Positions 32,680 through 42,165 of a stretch of 64,000 nt of DNA are shown here, one piece after another. A program made the translations under genes and the position numbers. Positions within the stretch are counted from its first letter, which is position 1. Every line of letters begins with the position of its first letter. Source of the stretch: Leptolinea sp. UBA5203 (GTDB lineage Bacteria > Chloroflexota > Anaerolineae > Anaerolineales > Anaerolineaceae); assembly GCA_002412765.1 (NCBI GenBank), contig DHVR01000037.1:1-64000 (forward strand), in the 5' to 3' direction. Below the pieces are notes generated by a model. The model was not told the origin of the DNA and searched no databases. It saw nothing but the letters and a program-made list of their open reading frames with translations.

Positions 32680-33720
32680 TTAGTGAGTTTCTGTCACTTT
32701 TGTGATCCAGCGCGGTGTTTCGGTACTGAACCCTTTTCCGACAGTGAGATGATAGGCAAATAATTGGGCAGGCAAGATGCAAACCAACGGAGAGAGCCAT
32801 TCCGGAACATCCTTGGGGATAGCAATGGGAGATTGCGCCAAATCCAGCGCGGATTGCTGATTGGAAATGACCAGTACTTCCGCCAGGTGATCCTCACGTA
32901 ATTTCCGTACCAGGGTCAGCATATCCTCGAAGACAGCACCTTCAGGGATGATGACCATTACCGGAAACCCCCGATCCACAATGGCGATGGGGCCGTGCTT
33001 AAAGTCTGCCGATGAATAGGCGTCCGCAACCACATAGGCCAATTCTTTCATCTTGATTGACCATTCAAAGGCAGTAGCATAGTTAAAGCCGCGACCCAAT
33101 ACGATACATTGATCCATATAACGGTAACGTTGGGCGATTTTTTCAATATGCTCATCCTGCTTCAGGACTTCCTTCATCCAGCCAGGCACTTTTTTCAAGG
33201 CTTTCAGTGCGGCATCCGGATCATCCTGCAAGGCCACGGACAGCATGGCAACCGCGGTTAATTCAGCAGTATAGGTTTTGGTTGCCGCCACGGCTTTCTC
33301 CACGCCGGCGTTGATATCAATCACCCAATCGGATTCTTTAGCCAGAGGTGAATTTTTTTCGTTCGTTATAGAGAGTGTGGGACAACCTTGTTTGCGTGCC
33401 TCACTTAATACACTGACAATATCCGGAGATTGACCGGATTGAGAAATACCAACCACCAAAGCGCCGTTCAATTGGGGCGGTTTGTGATAGACAGAATACA
33501 AAGAAGGCGTGGCCAGCCCCACACAAAGTTGATTGTGCGCGCCCCACAAATAGCTGGCATACCGTCCGGCATTATCCGAAGTTCCTCTGGCTGCAATATG
33601 TACATAAGGCGCTTTGGCTTTTTTAATTTCCGCGGCAATTGCCATGACCGAGTTCATCTGGTTGTCAATGAGATGCCGGACAATTTCCGGTTGTTCCATT
33701 ATTTCTTGTTTTAAACTCAT
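32680..33720 (-). CDS. SIS-domain sugar-phosphate aminotransferase/isomerase (GlmS C-terminal-like)
   Basis: A 346-aa protein with two SIS domains (~30-165 and ~200-335) and no glutaminase domain. Sugar-phosphate-binding motifs are ARGTSDNAGRYASYLWG, GISQSGQSPDIV and VLGRGFNYATAFEWSIKMKE; AVAATKTYTAEL is typical of the GlmS/AgaS/NagB-II group. It probably interconverts an amino-sugar phosphate and the keto-sugar phosphate. ATG 33720 is chosen because GGAG lies seven bases upstream; the ATG at 33726 sits right beside the SD. Likely co-transcribed with the sugar ATPase downstream. Confidence 0.85.
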   Translation of the reverse strand: MSLKQEIMEQPEIVRHLIDNQMNSVMAIAAEIKKAKAPYVHIAARGTSDNAGRYASYLWGAHNQLCVGLATPSLYSVYHKPPQLNGALVVGISQSGQSPDIVSVLSEARKQGCPTLSITNEKNSPLAKESDWVIDINAGVEKAVAATKTYTAELTAVAMLSVALQDDPDAALKALKKVPGWMKEVLKQDEHIEKIAQRYRYMDQCIVLGRGFNYATAFEWSIKMKELAYVVADAYSSADFKHGPIAIVDRGFPVMVIIPEGAVFEDMLTLVRKLREDHLAEVLVISNQQSALDLAQSPIAIPKDVPEWLSPLVCILPAQLFAYHLTVGKGFSTETPRWITKVTETH

Positions 33721-33726
33721 TCCCAT

Positions 33727-34191
33727 GCTCCATCTGTCAGATTTATTTCAAACCCAGGGTTGGTGGTATCAGAACCACCCACCCGGCCCGTTGTACTAAA
33801 TTCTCTGATCCTTCCAATTGTCATTGTTATGCATCCCCCTTATGTTTAACTATTGGCTGAGCTAATTTTAATCCACAATGGGTTGCAACGCCATCCAGGA
33901 TCTTGCTGCGAAAATATCAACGGCACCAATATACTTCATTCTAGTGAAAACTGGGCGGAAGTATGAAACTTCACTATATCTCTCATTTTTTTTGTTGTAG
34001 GGTGTGATCGCCTTTGATCCCACCTTCTTTTGAAAATTAATTTTTCCATCCCTGGAAATAAGAAAGGAATCTCCCTATTAGGTCAAGTATTTCATTCTAT
34101 CCACCATGATCATTTGATCCTTTGATTTAGAAAGGTGGGATCAAAAGCGATCCCACCCACTACCCACAATCAATAATTTCATGTTCGTCAC
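33727..34191. repeat. Intergenic region with inverted repeats
   Basis: No gene is seen. The 21-bp block at 34006-34026 recurs inverted at 34132-34152 with one mismatch (GATCGCCTTTGATCCCACCTT form). The right copy also lies in a short hairpin GGTGGGATC / GATCCCACC (34134-34157). This looks like a small non-autonomous repeat remnant about 150 bp long; no target-site duplication could be confirmed. Confidence 0.5.
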
Positions 34192-34237
34192 AAAAAAAAT
34201 AGGCGCCGGGGAGTTTATCCCAGACGCCTTTTTTTTT
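34192..34237 (-). terminator. Intrinsic terminator of the transketolase gene
   Basis: AGGCG (34201-34205) with CGCCT (34225-34229), and an inner GGGA/TCCC, flanked by runs of eight or more A's and T's, so it can work in both directions. Located just after the transketolase stop. Confidence 0.85.
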
Positions 34238-34250
34238 GATTGAAAGATGT

Positions 34251-36254
34251 TTACTTCAATGAGAAATGCTGTTTAATTCGTTTGGCAACATCCGCAGGCA
34301 TGAATCCGAATTTTTCCTGTAATATTTCCGCAGGAGCCGAAGCGCCAAATCGATCAATTCCAATAGCCAGACCCTGCCGGCCGATATAGCGTTCCCATCC
34401 CAGGGTGACGCCGGCCTCGATGGAAACCCGTTGGGTTACTGCTTCAGGCAGGACGCTTAATTGATATGCTTCATCCTGAGCAGCGAACAGCTCCCAGCTT
34501 GGCATGGAGATTACACGGACAGCATGTCCGTCCTTCTCCAACAACTCGGCTGCATCCAGGGCAACTTTCACTTCAGATCCACTCGCCAGCAGCAACAGGG
34601 ATGGTTTTCCACCCGCTGCCTCTTTGAGGATGTAGGCGCCGTGAGCCACCCCTTGCAGGGCTTGCTCGCCATCCGTCACCACTTCCAGATCCTGGCGGGT
34701 TAAAGCCAGACCTACCGGACCTTTCTTGCGGTTCAAAGCAAGGTACCAGGCGGCGGCGGTTTCATTGGCATCTGCCGGCCGGATCATAGTCAGGTTGGGA
34801 ATCATGCGCAAGGACATCAATTGTTCCACCGGTTCGTGGGTTGGGCCATCTTCGCCGACATAGATTGAATCGTGAGTCCAGACGTAAATCACGGGGATAT
34901 TCATCAAAGCTGCCAGGCGGGCCGAAGGCCGCATAAAATCGGAGAAGACCATGAAGGTGCCGCCGTACACTTTTAAAGCGCCGTATAAAGCGATTCCGTT
35001 CATAATACCCGCGGTACCCAGTTCACGCACACCAAAGCGTAAATTACGTCCCTGAGGAGTCTCTTTTTGGAAATCCGGACTGCCGTTGATGTAGGTCTTA
35101 TTGGAGGGTTCCAGATCGGCTGACCCGCCCACAAGTTCCGGGAGGAAGGGAGCCAGTTGATTGATCACCTTGCCGGATGCAGCGCGGGTAGCCATCTTGC
35201 TGCCCTTGGGATAAGCCGGCACCTTGCTGAGGAAATCAGCAGGGACATTCCCGGCCATCATGCGGGTAAGTTCAGCGGCTTCCTGGGCATAGGCTTTCTG
35301 ATACCGTTCGAACATCGCTGCCCAATCTTGATAGGTTTTAGCGCCTGCTTGACCGGGCTCTGCGTATCGCGCATAAATTTCATCACTGATTTCAAAAGCT
35401 ACCTGGGATGGCCAGCCAAGATTCTCGCGCGTCAAACGAATTTCTTCCTCGCCCAATGGGGAACCATGAGCTTTTTCACTGTCTTGTTTATTGGGGCTGC
35501 CGTAAGCAATGTGCGTATGGCAAATAATCATATGCGGTTTGCCAGTCGTCTTTTTGGCTTTTTGAATGGCATCCTCAATGGCCTCAAAGTCGTGCCCGTC
35601 AATTTCCAAGACATGCCAATTATAGGCTTCAAATCGGGATTTTACATCTTCGGTGAAAGTTATATCGGTATCCCCTTCAATAGAAATACCGTTGTCATCA
35701 TAGAAGAAAATCAAGCGATCCAAACCCAGATGCCCAGCCAAGGAAGCAATCTCATGGGAATTGCCTTCCATCAGTTCACCATCGGAAGTGATGGCATAGA
35801 TCCAATGATCAATAAGGGTGTAGTCCGGCTTGTTATACAAGCTAGCCAGATGCGCCTGGGCAATCGCCATACCGACGGCATTGCCGATCCCCTGTCCCAA
35901 AGGACCAGTGGTAGTTTCAATCCCCAGAGCCAAGTCATATTCCGGATGGCCGGGAGTGATACTGTCCCATTGCCGAAACTGTTTGAGATCCTCAAGGGAG
36001 ATCGGATACCCTGTTAAATGAAGCAGACCGTACACCAGCATGGATCCATGGCCAGCGGAGAGCACGAAGCGGTCCCGGTTGAGCCAATCGGTGTGTTGAG
36101 GGTCAAATTTCATGTGATTTAGCCAGAGGGTACTGGCAACATCGGCGATACCCATCGGCAGTCCGGGATGACCGGAATTTGCTTTCTGAATGGCATCCAT
36201 GGCTAAAATACGTAAAGCATTACTATACAAACGCAGGGAATTATTCTTGCTCAT
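34251..36254 (-). CDS. tkt: Transketolase
   Basis: Thiamine-diphosphate enzyme moving two-carbon ketol units in the non-oxidative pentose phosphate pathway. 667 aa, the normal length. The N-terminal domain has NSGHPGLPMGIADVA, LSAGHGSMLVYGLLHLTGY and GPLGQGIGNAVGMA; the ThDP/Mg site is SDGELMEGNSHEIASLAGH...YDDNGISIEG. The Pyr domain has the catalytic-acid segment SIYVGEDGPTHEPVEQL and FRELG-like FGVRELGTAGIMNG. GGAG precedes the ATG. It is divergent from the beta-glucosidase gene and has its own terminator. Confidence 0.97.
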   Translation of the reverse strand: MSKNNSLRLYSNALRILAMDAIQKANSGHPGLPMGIADVASTLWLNHMKFDPQHTDWLNRDRFVLSAGHGSMLVYGLLHLTGYPISLEDLKQFRQWDSITPGHPEYDLALGIETTTGPLGQGIGNAVGMAIAQAHLASLYNKPDYTLIDHWIYAITSDGELMEGNSHEIASLAGHLGLDRLIFFYDDNGISIEGDTDITFTEDVKSRFEAYNWHVLEIDGHDFEAIEDAIQKAKKTTGKPHMIICHTHIAYGSPNKQDSEKAHGSPLGEEEIRLTRENLGWPSQVAFEISDEIYARYAEPGQAGAKTYQDWAAMFERYQKAYAQEAAELTRMMAGNVPADFLSKVPAYPKGSKMATRAASGKVINQLAPFLPELVGGSADLEPSNKTYINGSPDFQKETPQGRNLRFGVRELGTAGIMNGIALYGALKVYGGTFMVFSDFMRPSARLAALMNIPVIYVWTHDSIYVGEDGPTHEPVEQLMSLRMIPNLTMIRPADANETAAAWYLALNRKKGPVGLALTRQDLEVVTDGEQALQGVAHGAYILKEAAGGKPSLLLLASGSEVKVALDAAELLEKDGHAVRVISMPSWELFAAQDEAYQLSVLPEAVTQRVSIEAGVTLGWERYIGRQGLAIGIDRFGASAPAEILQEKFGFMPADVAKRIKQHFSLK

Positions 36255-36419
36255 GATACTCCAACTATTATCCGGAAGTTCCGGTTATTTGATTATGCTG
36301 ATCTCTTTTATTTTATTCGATTAATGCAAATCGGCAAACCATAATCCGTTTTTTGGTAGAAGATTATCGGCTTTTTATGTACAATACGAGAGAGACTTTA
36401 TTCTCCAAAGGATGTTTAG

Positions 36420-39158
36420 ATGAAATCTGAAATCAAATCGACGATAAAGAAACTATCGATAACTGAAAAAATCCTCCTCTGCCTGGGTGCGGATAATTGG
36501 CGTACTCATCCCGTAACAAGGTTAAACATTCCATCCATAAAAATGGCCGACGGCCCGCATGGTGCCCGTGTGGTTTATGATGGCATGGAAGAAGAAAATA
36601 AAAGCATGCAGGCTACGGCCTTCCCCACGGCCAGCGCCTTGGCTGCCACCTGGAATCCGGATTTAGTCGGAGAAGTAGCCGCGGCAATGGCTCGTGAAGC
36701 AGCTGAGCGCGGTGTGGATGTTCTGCTTGGCCCAGGGGTTAACATCCAGCGTCTGCCCCATTGTGGTCGTAATTTTGAGTATTTTAGTGAAGACCCTTAT
36801 TTATCTGCTGAGCTGGCAGTCGCTTATATAGAAGCCATGCAGGCGGAAGGCATCTCCGCTTGTGTCAAACACTATGCTGCCAACAACCAGGAATATGAAC
36901 GGATGTCCATGAGCTCGGATATGGATGAACGCACCCTGCGGGAAATTTATTTACCGGCTTTCGAGGCTTCTATTAAGCGTGGCAAAGCCTGGATGCTGAT
37001 GTGTTCCTACAACAAAATCAACGGCACCTTCGCCAGTGAGCACAAACAACTATTGACGGATATCCTGCGCGATGAATGGCATTTCGATGGAGTGGTCGTC
37101 TCTGATTGGGGCGCCGTATACAACCGCGTCCCTACTGCCAACGCCGGCCTGGATCTGGAAATGCCCGGTCCCGGCAGCAGCGGCGTAAGAGAATGGGAAA
37201 AAGCCATTAAGAAGCGCTGGATATCCAAAACGCTATTGGATGAAAAAGCAGCCAATGTTCTGCAATTGGTAGAACGGATCAAATCAGGCGGCAAACCACA
37301 CACCATCCTTCCATCTGCCGAACAGCAGCACGTGGACCACGCCGAACTTGCCCGTAAAACCGCAGCCGAAGCCATTACTTTGCTTAAGAACGATGACCAG
37401 ATTTTACCCATCCGTCCTGAAAAAATAAAAACCTTGCTGGTGGTTGGGCCAAATGCAACCCAACCAGCCATCCAAGGCAGCGGCAGTGCACATGTCACCT
37501 CCTTTGATGTCCCATCTCCATTGGAAGCTATCCAGCAGCGCTTTGAAGGAATACTTAAAGTCGAATATGTCCAGGGTTGTTACAATACACTTACCATTCC
37601 TGGCATGCTTTGCCATTCCTTCATCAATCCCGCTCATGATGAAAAAGCAGGGCTGTCCGCAGTCTTTTATCCAACACCGGATTTCAGCGGCGAACCAATT
37701 TTAACCCGCCTGGATTCGGTCATTTCCTTCCAGGATGAAGACCTAAAAATAAAAGAACTGCAAGGTAAAAACTTTTCCGCCCGCTGGCAGGGGCAGTTCA
37801 CGGCATCCCTTAGCGGAGACTATACCTTTGGCCTATCCAGTTCCGGCTTAAGCCGCTTATGGATAGACGGCGAGTTGGTTATTGACAACTGGAGCGACCA
37901 GCTTCCCAACATTAATCTATTGGAAAACTGGATTTCAGGTGAAAAAAGGAGCACCAAAACCTTTGAAGCCGAGCATGTCTATGAACTGCTGCTCGAATTC
38001 AGCAAAAACAACCAACCGAATCCTGTCCTCTCTTTGGGCTGCCGGCCGCCCATGCAGGATCAATTATTGAGGGAAGTCGTGGAAGCCGCCAAAAAAGCGG
38101 ACGCCGTGGTGGTGTTTGCTGGATATGCGGATGGTTTTGAAGCCGAAGGCTTTGACCGCTTAAACATGCGCGTGCCCGTGGATACGGAAATCCTATTGGA
38201 TGCAGTTCTGAGTGCGAATCCGAATTCAATCGTCGTTTTGCAAAACGGGGCGCCCCTGGCCATGGATCCCTGGCTGGACAAAGCCAAAGCCGTCCTAGAA
38301 AATTGGTTTGCCGGACAACAAACCGGAAATGCCATCGCCGACATCCTCAGCGGCCACGTCAACCCGTCCGGAAAATTGGCTGTGACCTTCCCCAAGCGTT
38401 TCAAGGACAGCCCGGGCACCTTGTACTACCCAGGAGAAAAAGATCACACCATCTACGGTGAAGGCATTTTTGTGGGGTATCGCTACTTTGACCGCCGGGA
38501 TTTTGAGCCGCTTTTCCCCTTTGGTCACGGCCTTTCTTTCACCACTTTCATGTATAAAAATCTGAGTCTAAAGGTAAGGGAAGATAGGGATATCCCGACA
38601 CTTGAGCTTGTATTTTCGCTTACCAACAGCGGAACAGCCAGCGGCAAAGAAGTCATCCAATGTTATGTGGGTGCCCCGACCACCACGGTCGTCCGGCCGC
38701 CGAAGGAGCTGAAGGCCTTCCGAAAAATTGAGCTTCAACCCGGAGAAACCACCCAGGTTGAGCTCTCCATCGCCCTGGCTGATCTAGCGTATTTTGATAT
38801 CGACGAACACGCCTGGATCACTGAAAGGGGTCTGTATAAACTCCAAATTGGCGCCTCCTCCAGAGACATCCGCTTACAGGACGCCTTTATTCTAGAGGAA
38901 CAAATTATCAGGCCCGTCGGCGATCCGAAGAAAGCAGTCGGAAAACAACGTCTCAGCATGGATTCCCGTTTAATGGATGTTTTAGCCAACCCGCAGGGTG
39001 AGAAAATGCTGCGCAATCGCTTTGGCGAATCCCTGGAACACCCTCAAGCCAAATTGGTCATGCGCCTATCCCTGAAGAACATCGTTCAAATGGCCGGTGA
39101 TTTGATTCCCGAAGAAGCCGTCCGAGGATTGGAAGAGGATTTACGAAAAATCAAATAA
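36420..39158 (+). CDS. Glycoside hydrolase family 3 beta-glucosidase with PA14 insert
   Basis: A 912-aa GH3 enzyme. The (beta/alpha)8 domain (~1-300) carries VKHYAANNQEYERMSMSSDM and the nucleophile Asp (~residue 228) in VVSDWGAV. The alpha/beta sandwich follows (~310-690), interrupted by a PA14 domain (~405-545, FYPTPDFSGEPIL to LWIDGELVIDNW), which in homologues shapes the substrate pocket. A fibronectin-III-like domain (~720-830) follows, then a ~80-aa C-terminal extension. No signal peptide, so it would act on imported oligosaccharides. AAAGGATG precedes the ATG. Confidence 0.95.
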   Translation: MKSEIKSTIKKLSITEKILLCLGADNWRTHPVTRLNIPSIKMADGPHGARVVYDGMEEENKSMQATAFPTASALAATWNPDLVGEVAAAMAREAAERGVDVLLGPGVNIQRLPHCGRNFEYFSEDPYLSAELAVAYIEAMQAEGISACVKHYAANNQEYERMSMSSDMDERTLREIYLPAFEASIKRGKAWMLMCSYNKINGTFASEHKQLLTDILRDEWHFDGVVVSDWGAVYNRVPTANAGLDLEMPGPGSSGVREWEKAIKKRWISKTLLDEKAANVLQLVERIKSGGKPHTILPSAEQQHVDHAELARKTAAEAITLLKNDDQILPIRPEKIKTLLVVGPNATQPAIQGSGSAHVTSFDVPSPLEAIQQRFEGILKVEYVQGCYNTLTIPGMLCHSFINPAHDEKAGLSAVFYPTPDFSGEPILTRLDSVISFQDEDLKIKELQGKNFSARWQGQFTASLSGDYTFGLSSSGLSRLWIDGELVIDNWSDQLPNINLLENWISGEKRSTKTFEAEHVYELLLEFSKNNQPNPVLSLGCRPPMQDQLLREVVEAAKKADAVVVFAGYADGFEAEGFDRLNMRVPVDTEILLDAVLSANPNSIVVLQNGAPLAMDPWLDKAKAVLENWFAGQQTGNAIADILSGHVNPSGKLAVTFPKRFKDSPGTLYYPGEKDHTIYGEGIFVGYRYFDRRDFEPLFPFGHGLSFTTFMYKNLSLKVREDRDIPTLELVFSLTNSGTASGKEVIQCYVGAPTTTVVRPPKELKAFRKIELQPGETTQVELSIALADLAYFDIDEHAWITERGLYKLQIGASSRDIRLQDAFILEEQIIRPVGDPKKAVGKQRLSMDSRLMDVLANPQGEKMLRNRFGESLEHPQAKLVMRLSLKNIVQMAGDLIPEEAVRGLEEDLRKIK

Positions 39159-39171
39159 ATAAGTGAAAATC

Positions 39172-39200
39172 AAAAACGCGGGTTTTACCCCGCGTTTTTT
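39172..39200. terminator. Bidirectional terminator
   Basis: AAAAACGCGGG (39172-39182) and CCCGCGTTTTTT (39189-39200) between the convergent GH3 and HtrA genes. Confidence 0.92.
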
Positions 39201-39220
39201 AATTTGGAAAGAATTTCTAT

Positions 39221-40369
39221 TTATTGTACCGATAATTCACCCAGCGTCACCGAAGTTTCCAGCCATTCAGTTCCGCGCAGGAATTTCACGACGACGGCTT
39301 CGCCTGCCGCATAATCAAAGAGGGCGTTGACAAAGGGAGTGTTTTGGTCAATCGGATGTTCCCCAATTTGGGTAAGAATATCCCCTGGCTGCAATCCGCC
39401 CTGTGCCGCCGGGCTGCCCGCAACCACTTCCATGATATATTCGCCATACTGCGTGCCTAAATTATAACGGCTGGCAATGGCCGGGTTGATGGTTTGGGTT
39501 TGGACACCTAAATAGGGTCTGGCAAAATACCCTTCCTCAATGATGCGGGAACTAATCACTAAGGCGGTATTGGCCGGCACAGCAAACCCCAGTCCCTCGG
39601 CTACCGTGGAGGTAGTGGCATTTCCACGCACGACCAACGTATTAATCCCGATCACTTCTCCGGCCAGATTAATTAATGGACCTCCGGAGTTGCCCTGATT
39701 GATGGCCGCATCCGTCTGGATCAGGCCTTCCATTTGATAACCCTTGCCCGTATCCAGGCTGCGGTTGGTGGCGCTGATTACGCCCACCGTGACTGTATTA
39801 CGGAAATCACCCAACGGGGATCCAATAGTGATCACGGTCTCACCGGGTTTCAAATTGTCGGAATTCCCCAGCACGGCGGCCACCGGTAAATTAACTTCAG
39901 TCTTCAGCACGGCTAAATCCGCAAAAATATCCGTGTTGATCACTTCAGCCGGCAGCTCGGTGCCGTCATTTAAAATCACCACTAATTGTTGTGCCCCTTC
40001 CACAACATGATTATTGGTCAAGATATAACCGCTCTGTGATATGACTACCCCGCTGCCGCTGGATTGATACTCCGAAGTCCGCCCGAAAAAATCCACCTGA
40101 CCACTCACAGTGCCCACCACCGTGACCACAGCCGGACCGACTTTTTCCACCGCCAGGGTAATATCGGTTTCTATTTGAGTATTGGAAACCTTTATCAATT
40201 GGGATGAATCCGGAATAGTGGTATCTACTGGATTGACGGCTGCAACCTGAGGCTGCGGCACATCAGCATATTGACTGTAATAGAAAATACCCAGTACAGC
40301 TCCCCCCAATCCGCTGATGCCAGCCACCAGTACTAAAACAATTGCAAAAAGTAAGATTTTTACTTTCAT
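39221..40369 (-). CDS. HtrA/DegP-like serine protease, membrane-anchored
   Basis: A 382-aa S1C protease. One N-terminal membrane anchor (VKILLFAIVLVLVAGISGLG) places the protease domain outside the membrane. The catalytic triad is His in LTNNHVVEG, Asp in FADLAVLKTE and Ser in NQGNSGGPLIN. One PDZ domain (~285-380, GSPAAQGGLQPGDILTQIG) ends the protein. Role: quality control of exported proteins. The frame is open to 40399, but ATG 40369 has AGGAAAAA upstream, and a TATAAT on the minus strand at 40403-40398 would put the first ATG at or before the transcription start. Confidence 0.93.
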   Translation of the reverse strand: MKVKILLFAIVLVLVAGISGLGGAVLGIFYYSQYADVPQPQVAAVNPVDTTIPDSSQLIKVSNTQIETDITLAVEKVGPAVVTVVGTVSGQVDFFGRTSEYQSSGSGVVISQSGYILTNNHVVEGAQQLVVILNDGTELPAEVINTDIFADLAVLKTEVNLPVAAVLGNSDNLKPGETVITIGSPLGDFRNTVTVGVISATNRSLDTGKGYQMEGLIQTDAAINQGNSGGPLINLAGEVIGINTLVVRGNATTSTVAEGLGFAVPANTALVISSRIIEEGYFARPYLGVQTQTINPAIASRYNLGTQYGEYIMEVVAGSPAAQGGLQPGDILTQIGEHPIDQNTPFVNALFDYAAGEAVVVKFLRGTEWLETSVTLGELSVQ

Positions 40370-40451
40370 TTCTTTTTCCTGAACATCATTTCTTTCCATT
40401 ATAGCGAAATCTTTATCCTGCCCGCCAAAATTAACAAGACTCTAATAACTC

Positions 40452-40479
40452 TTGAACATTTAGACAAATTGTCTATAAT
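40452..40479 (+). promoter_or_regulatory. Promoter of the DauR-like operon with 15-bp perfect operator palindrome
   Basis: TTGAAC (40452-40457) and TATAAT (40474-40479), 16-bp spacer. TAGACAA-A-TTGTCTA (40461-40475) fills the spacer and enters the -10, where a bound repressor would block RNA polymerase. The product of the next gene is the obvious candidate ligand (autoregulation). Confidence 0.7.
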
Positions 40480-40513
40480 ATTCTTATACGTTTTATGTAT
40501 CATTGGAGATCTC

Positions 40514-41152
40514 ATGGAATTCAGTATGAATCTGGATGAGTTTTTTCAATGGCTTCGGCGGTTGGCTAAAGCCCTGCATGCCGTTGTTGGCCCCATGTGT
40601 GAAGTGGTCATCCATGATTTTCGGGATCTGGATCATTCTGTGATTGCCATTGAAGGAAATCTTAGCGGGCGAAAACCCGGTGCGCCCCTGCCGGATCTTA
40701 ACTTTTTGGGCAGCGGGGCACAGGATATTGAACAGGATCAACTCAATTATCAAATTCAGATCGGGCGAAAAACCTTCCAATCCTCCACCGTCTGGATTCG
40801 TAACCGTGAAGGTCAGCCGCTGGGCGCATTGTGTATCAATATGGATTACAGCAAACTTCAGGATGTGCATGCCCTATTGGAGACCATGATGGAACCCCTG
40901 CGCCAGGAGCCTCAGTTCGTCATAGAGAATTCTTTTGCCACGGACGTGCAGGATCTAATTCAAAAAGCCATCCAGTCCATGTTGGAAGGCCCTGAACAAG
41001 ACCAACCTGCCCGATTATCTGCCGCACGCAAAAAAAAGGTTATCCAGGCACTGGACACGAATGGGGTCTTTAACTTGCGCGGAGCTGTGGAAGAAATCTG
41101 TGAACTTCTTCAACTATCCCGCGCCAGTGTTTACAATTACCGAAGAAAGTAA
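40514..41152 (+). CDS. YheO/DauR-like transcriptional regulator (PAS-like + C-terminal HTH)
   Basis: A 212-aa regulator. The N-terminal YheO-type PAS-like domain (~8-125) starts with LRRLAKALHAVVGPMCEVVI and contains LGALCINMDYSKL. The C-terminal helix-turn-helix (~165-212) is KKVIQALDTNGVFNLRGAVE followed by LQLSRASVYNYRRK. DauR of Pseudomonas, of this family, controls D-arginine catabolism next to an ornithine-cyclodeaminase-like gene, the same neighbour type as here. ATG 40514 has GGAG seven bases upstream and is preferred over the longer frame from 40469, which starts inside the promoter. It lies 29 bases before the next gene. Confidence 0.85.
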   Translation: MEFSMNLDEFFQWLRRLAKALHAVVGPMCEVVIHDFRDLDHSVIAIEGNLSGRKPGAPLPDLNFLGSGAQDIEQDQLNYQIQIGRKTFQSSTVWIRNREGQPLGALCINMDYSKLQDVHALLETMMEPLRQEPQFVIENSFATDVQDLIQKAIQSMLEGPEQDQPARLSAARKKKVIQALDTNGVFNLRGAVEEICELLQLSRASVYNYRRK

Positions 41153-41181
41153 ATTGGCAAGAAATTCAAGGAGGGGCGCTT

Positions 41182-42141
41182 ATGAACCCAGTGGTACTGC
41201 ATGAAGAACAGATTCGCAATCTGGCAGGTATGTCGCCGCAGGCCATGCAGACCGTCGCGGAAGGTTTTATCCGCCTCTCCGCCGGTGATGTGAACCTGCC
41301 GCCTGTTCTGCGCATTGATTTTCCCCAGGTACAGGGAGAGGTGGATGTAAAAACCGCCGTGGTTCAGGGTTGGGACAGCTTCGCCATTAAAGTCGCTTCC
41401 GGTTTTTTTCAGAACAACACTCTCGGCCTGCCCACCGGCAACGGCTTAATGCTGGTTCTCAGTGCGGTTACCGGGAAACCGCAAGCCATCCTTTTGGATA
41501 ACGGCTATCTTACCGATTTGCGTACCGGCCTGGCCGGTGCATTAGCAGCTCAGGTACTTGCCCCCCAGCATCCTGTGGTCGGGGTGATCGGCAGCGGCAC
41601 GCAGGCTAGATTTCAGATCCGTGCCCTGAACCTGGTGCGTTCTTTCAATGAGCTGCATATCTACGGTATTGATCCTCAGTCCGTTAACACCTATGCGCAA
41701 GAAATGACGAAGGAGTTGGATATTCCAGTAATTGTGCATGAGAATCCGCGCAGCCTGGTGGAGCAGTGCACTTTGGTCATCACCACCACACCCAGCCATA
41801 TCCCTTACTTGAAGGCGGATTGGCTGCATCCCGGACTGCATATCACCAGTATGGGAGCCGATGCACCCCACAAACAGGAATTGGATGCGGAAGTTTTCCG
41901 CGGTATGGATATAATCGTGTGTGATGCACGCCAGCAATGCGCCCAATTAGGCGAGCTTCACCACGCACTACATGAGGGCATCCTGCCGGATTTATCCCAG
42001 GTGTGGGAATTAGGTGAGCTGCTGGCCGGCACACAGCCCGGCCGCATGAGCGAAGAACAAATTACCTTATGTGAATTAACGGGCCTGGGCGTACAGGATA
42101 CAGCTATCGCCCGTTATGTTTTGCATCAATCACGGCTTTGA
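41182..42141 (+). CDS. Ornithine cyclodeaminase / mu-crystallin family enzyme
   Basis: A 319-aa NAD(P)-dependent enzyme. Rossmann motif VVGVIGSGTQARFQIRAL (~130-148), upstream substrate region with FAIKVASGFFQNN (the Lys is a conserved active-site position) and LTDLRTGLAGALAA. ITSMGADAPHKQELDAEVF is the typical family segment with the catalytic-type Asp. Family members reduce imino acids or cyclise amino acids (ornithine cyclodeaminase, ketimine reductase, DauB, EutC, iminosuccinate reductase); which reaction occurs here is undecided. AGGAGG is seven bases before the ATG. It sits between a DauR-like regulator and an aminotransferase, so amino-acid catabolism is likely. Confidence 0.88.
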   Translation: MNPVVLHEEQIRNLAGMSPQAMQTVAEGFIRLSAGDVNLPPVLRIDFPQVQGEVDVKTAVVQGWDSFAIKVASGFFQNNTLGLPTGNGLMLVLSAVTGKPQAILLDNGYLTDLRTGLAGALAAQVLAPQHPVVGVIGSGTQARFQIRALNLVRSFNELHIYGIDPQSVNTYAQEMTKELDIPVIVHENPRSLVEQCTLVITTTPSHIPYLKADWLHPGLHITSMGADAPHKQELDAEVFRGMDIIVCDARQQCAQLGELHHALHEGILPDLSQVWELGELLAGTQPGRMSEEQITLCELTGLGVQDTAIARYVLHQSRL

Positions 42142-42165
42142 ACCTGGTTGAAGGAAAGGAACTCG

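Noticed and set aside
35157..36017. 286-codon frame on the plus strand inside the transketolase gene
   Set aside because: Wholly antisense to a well-conserved enzyme and without recognisable motifs or a good ribosome-binding site.
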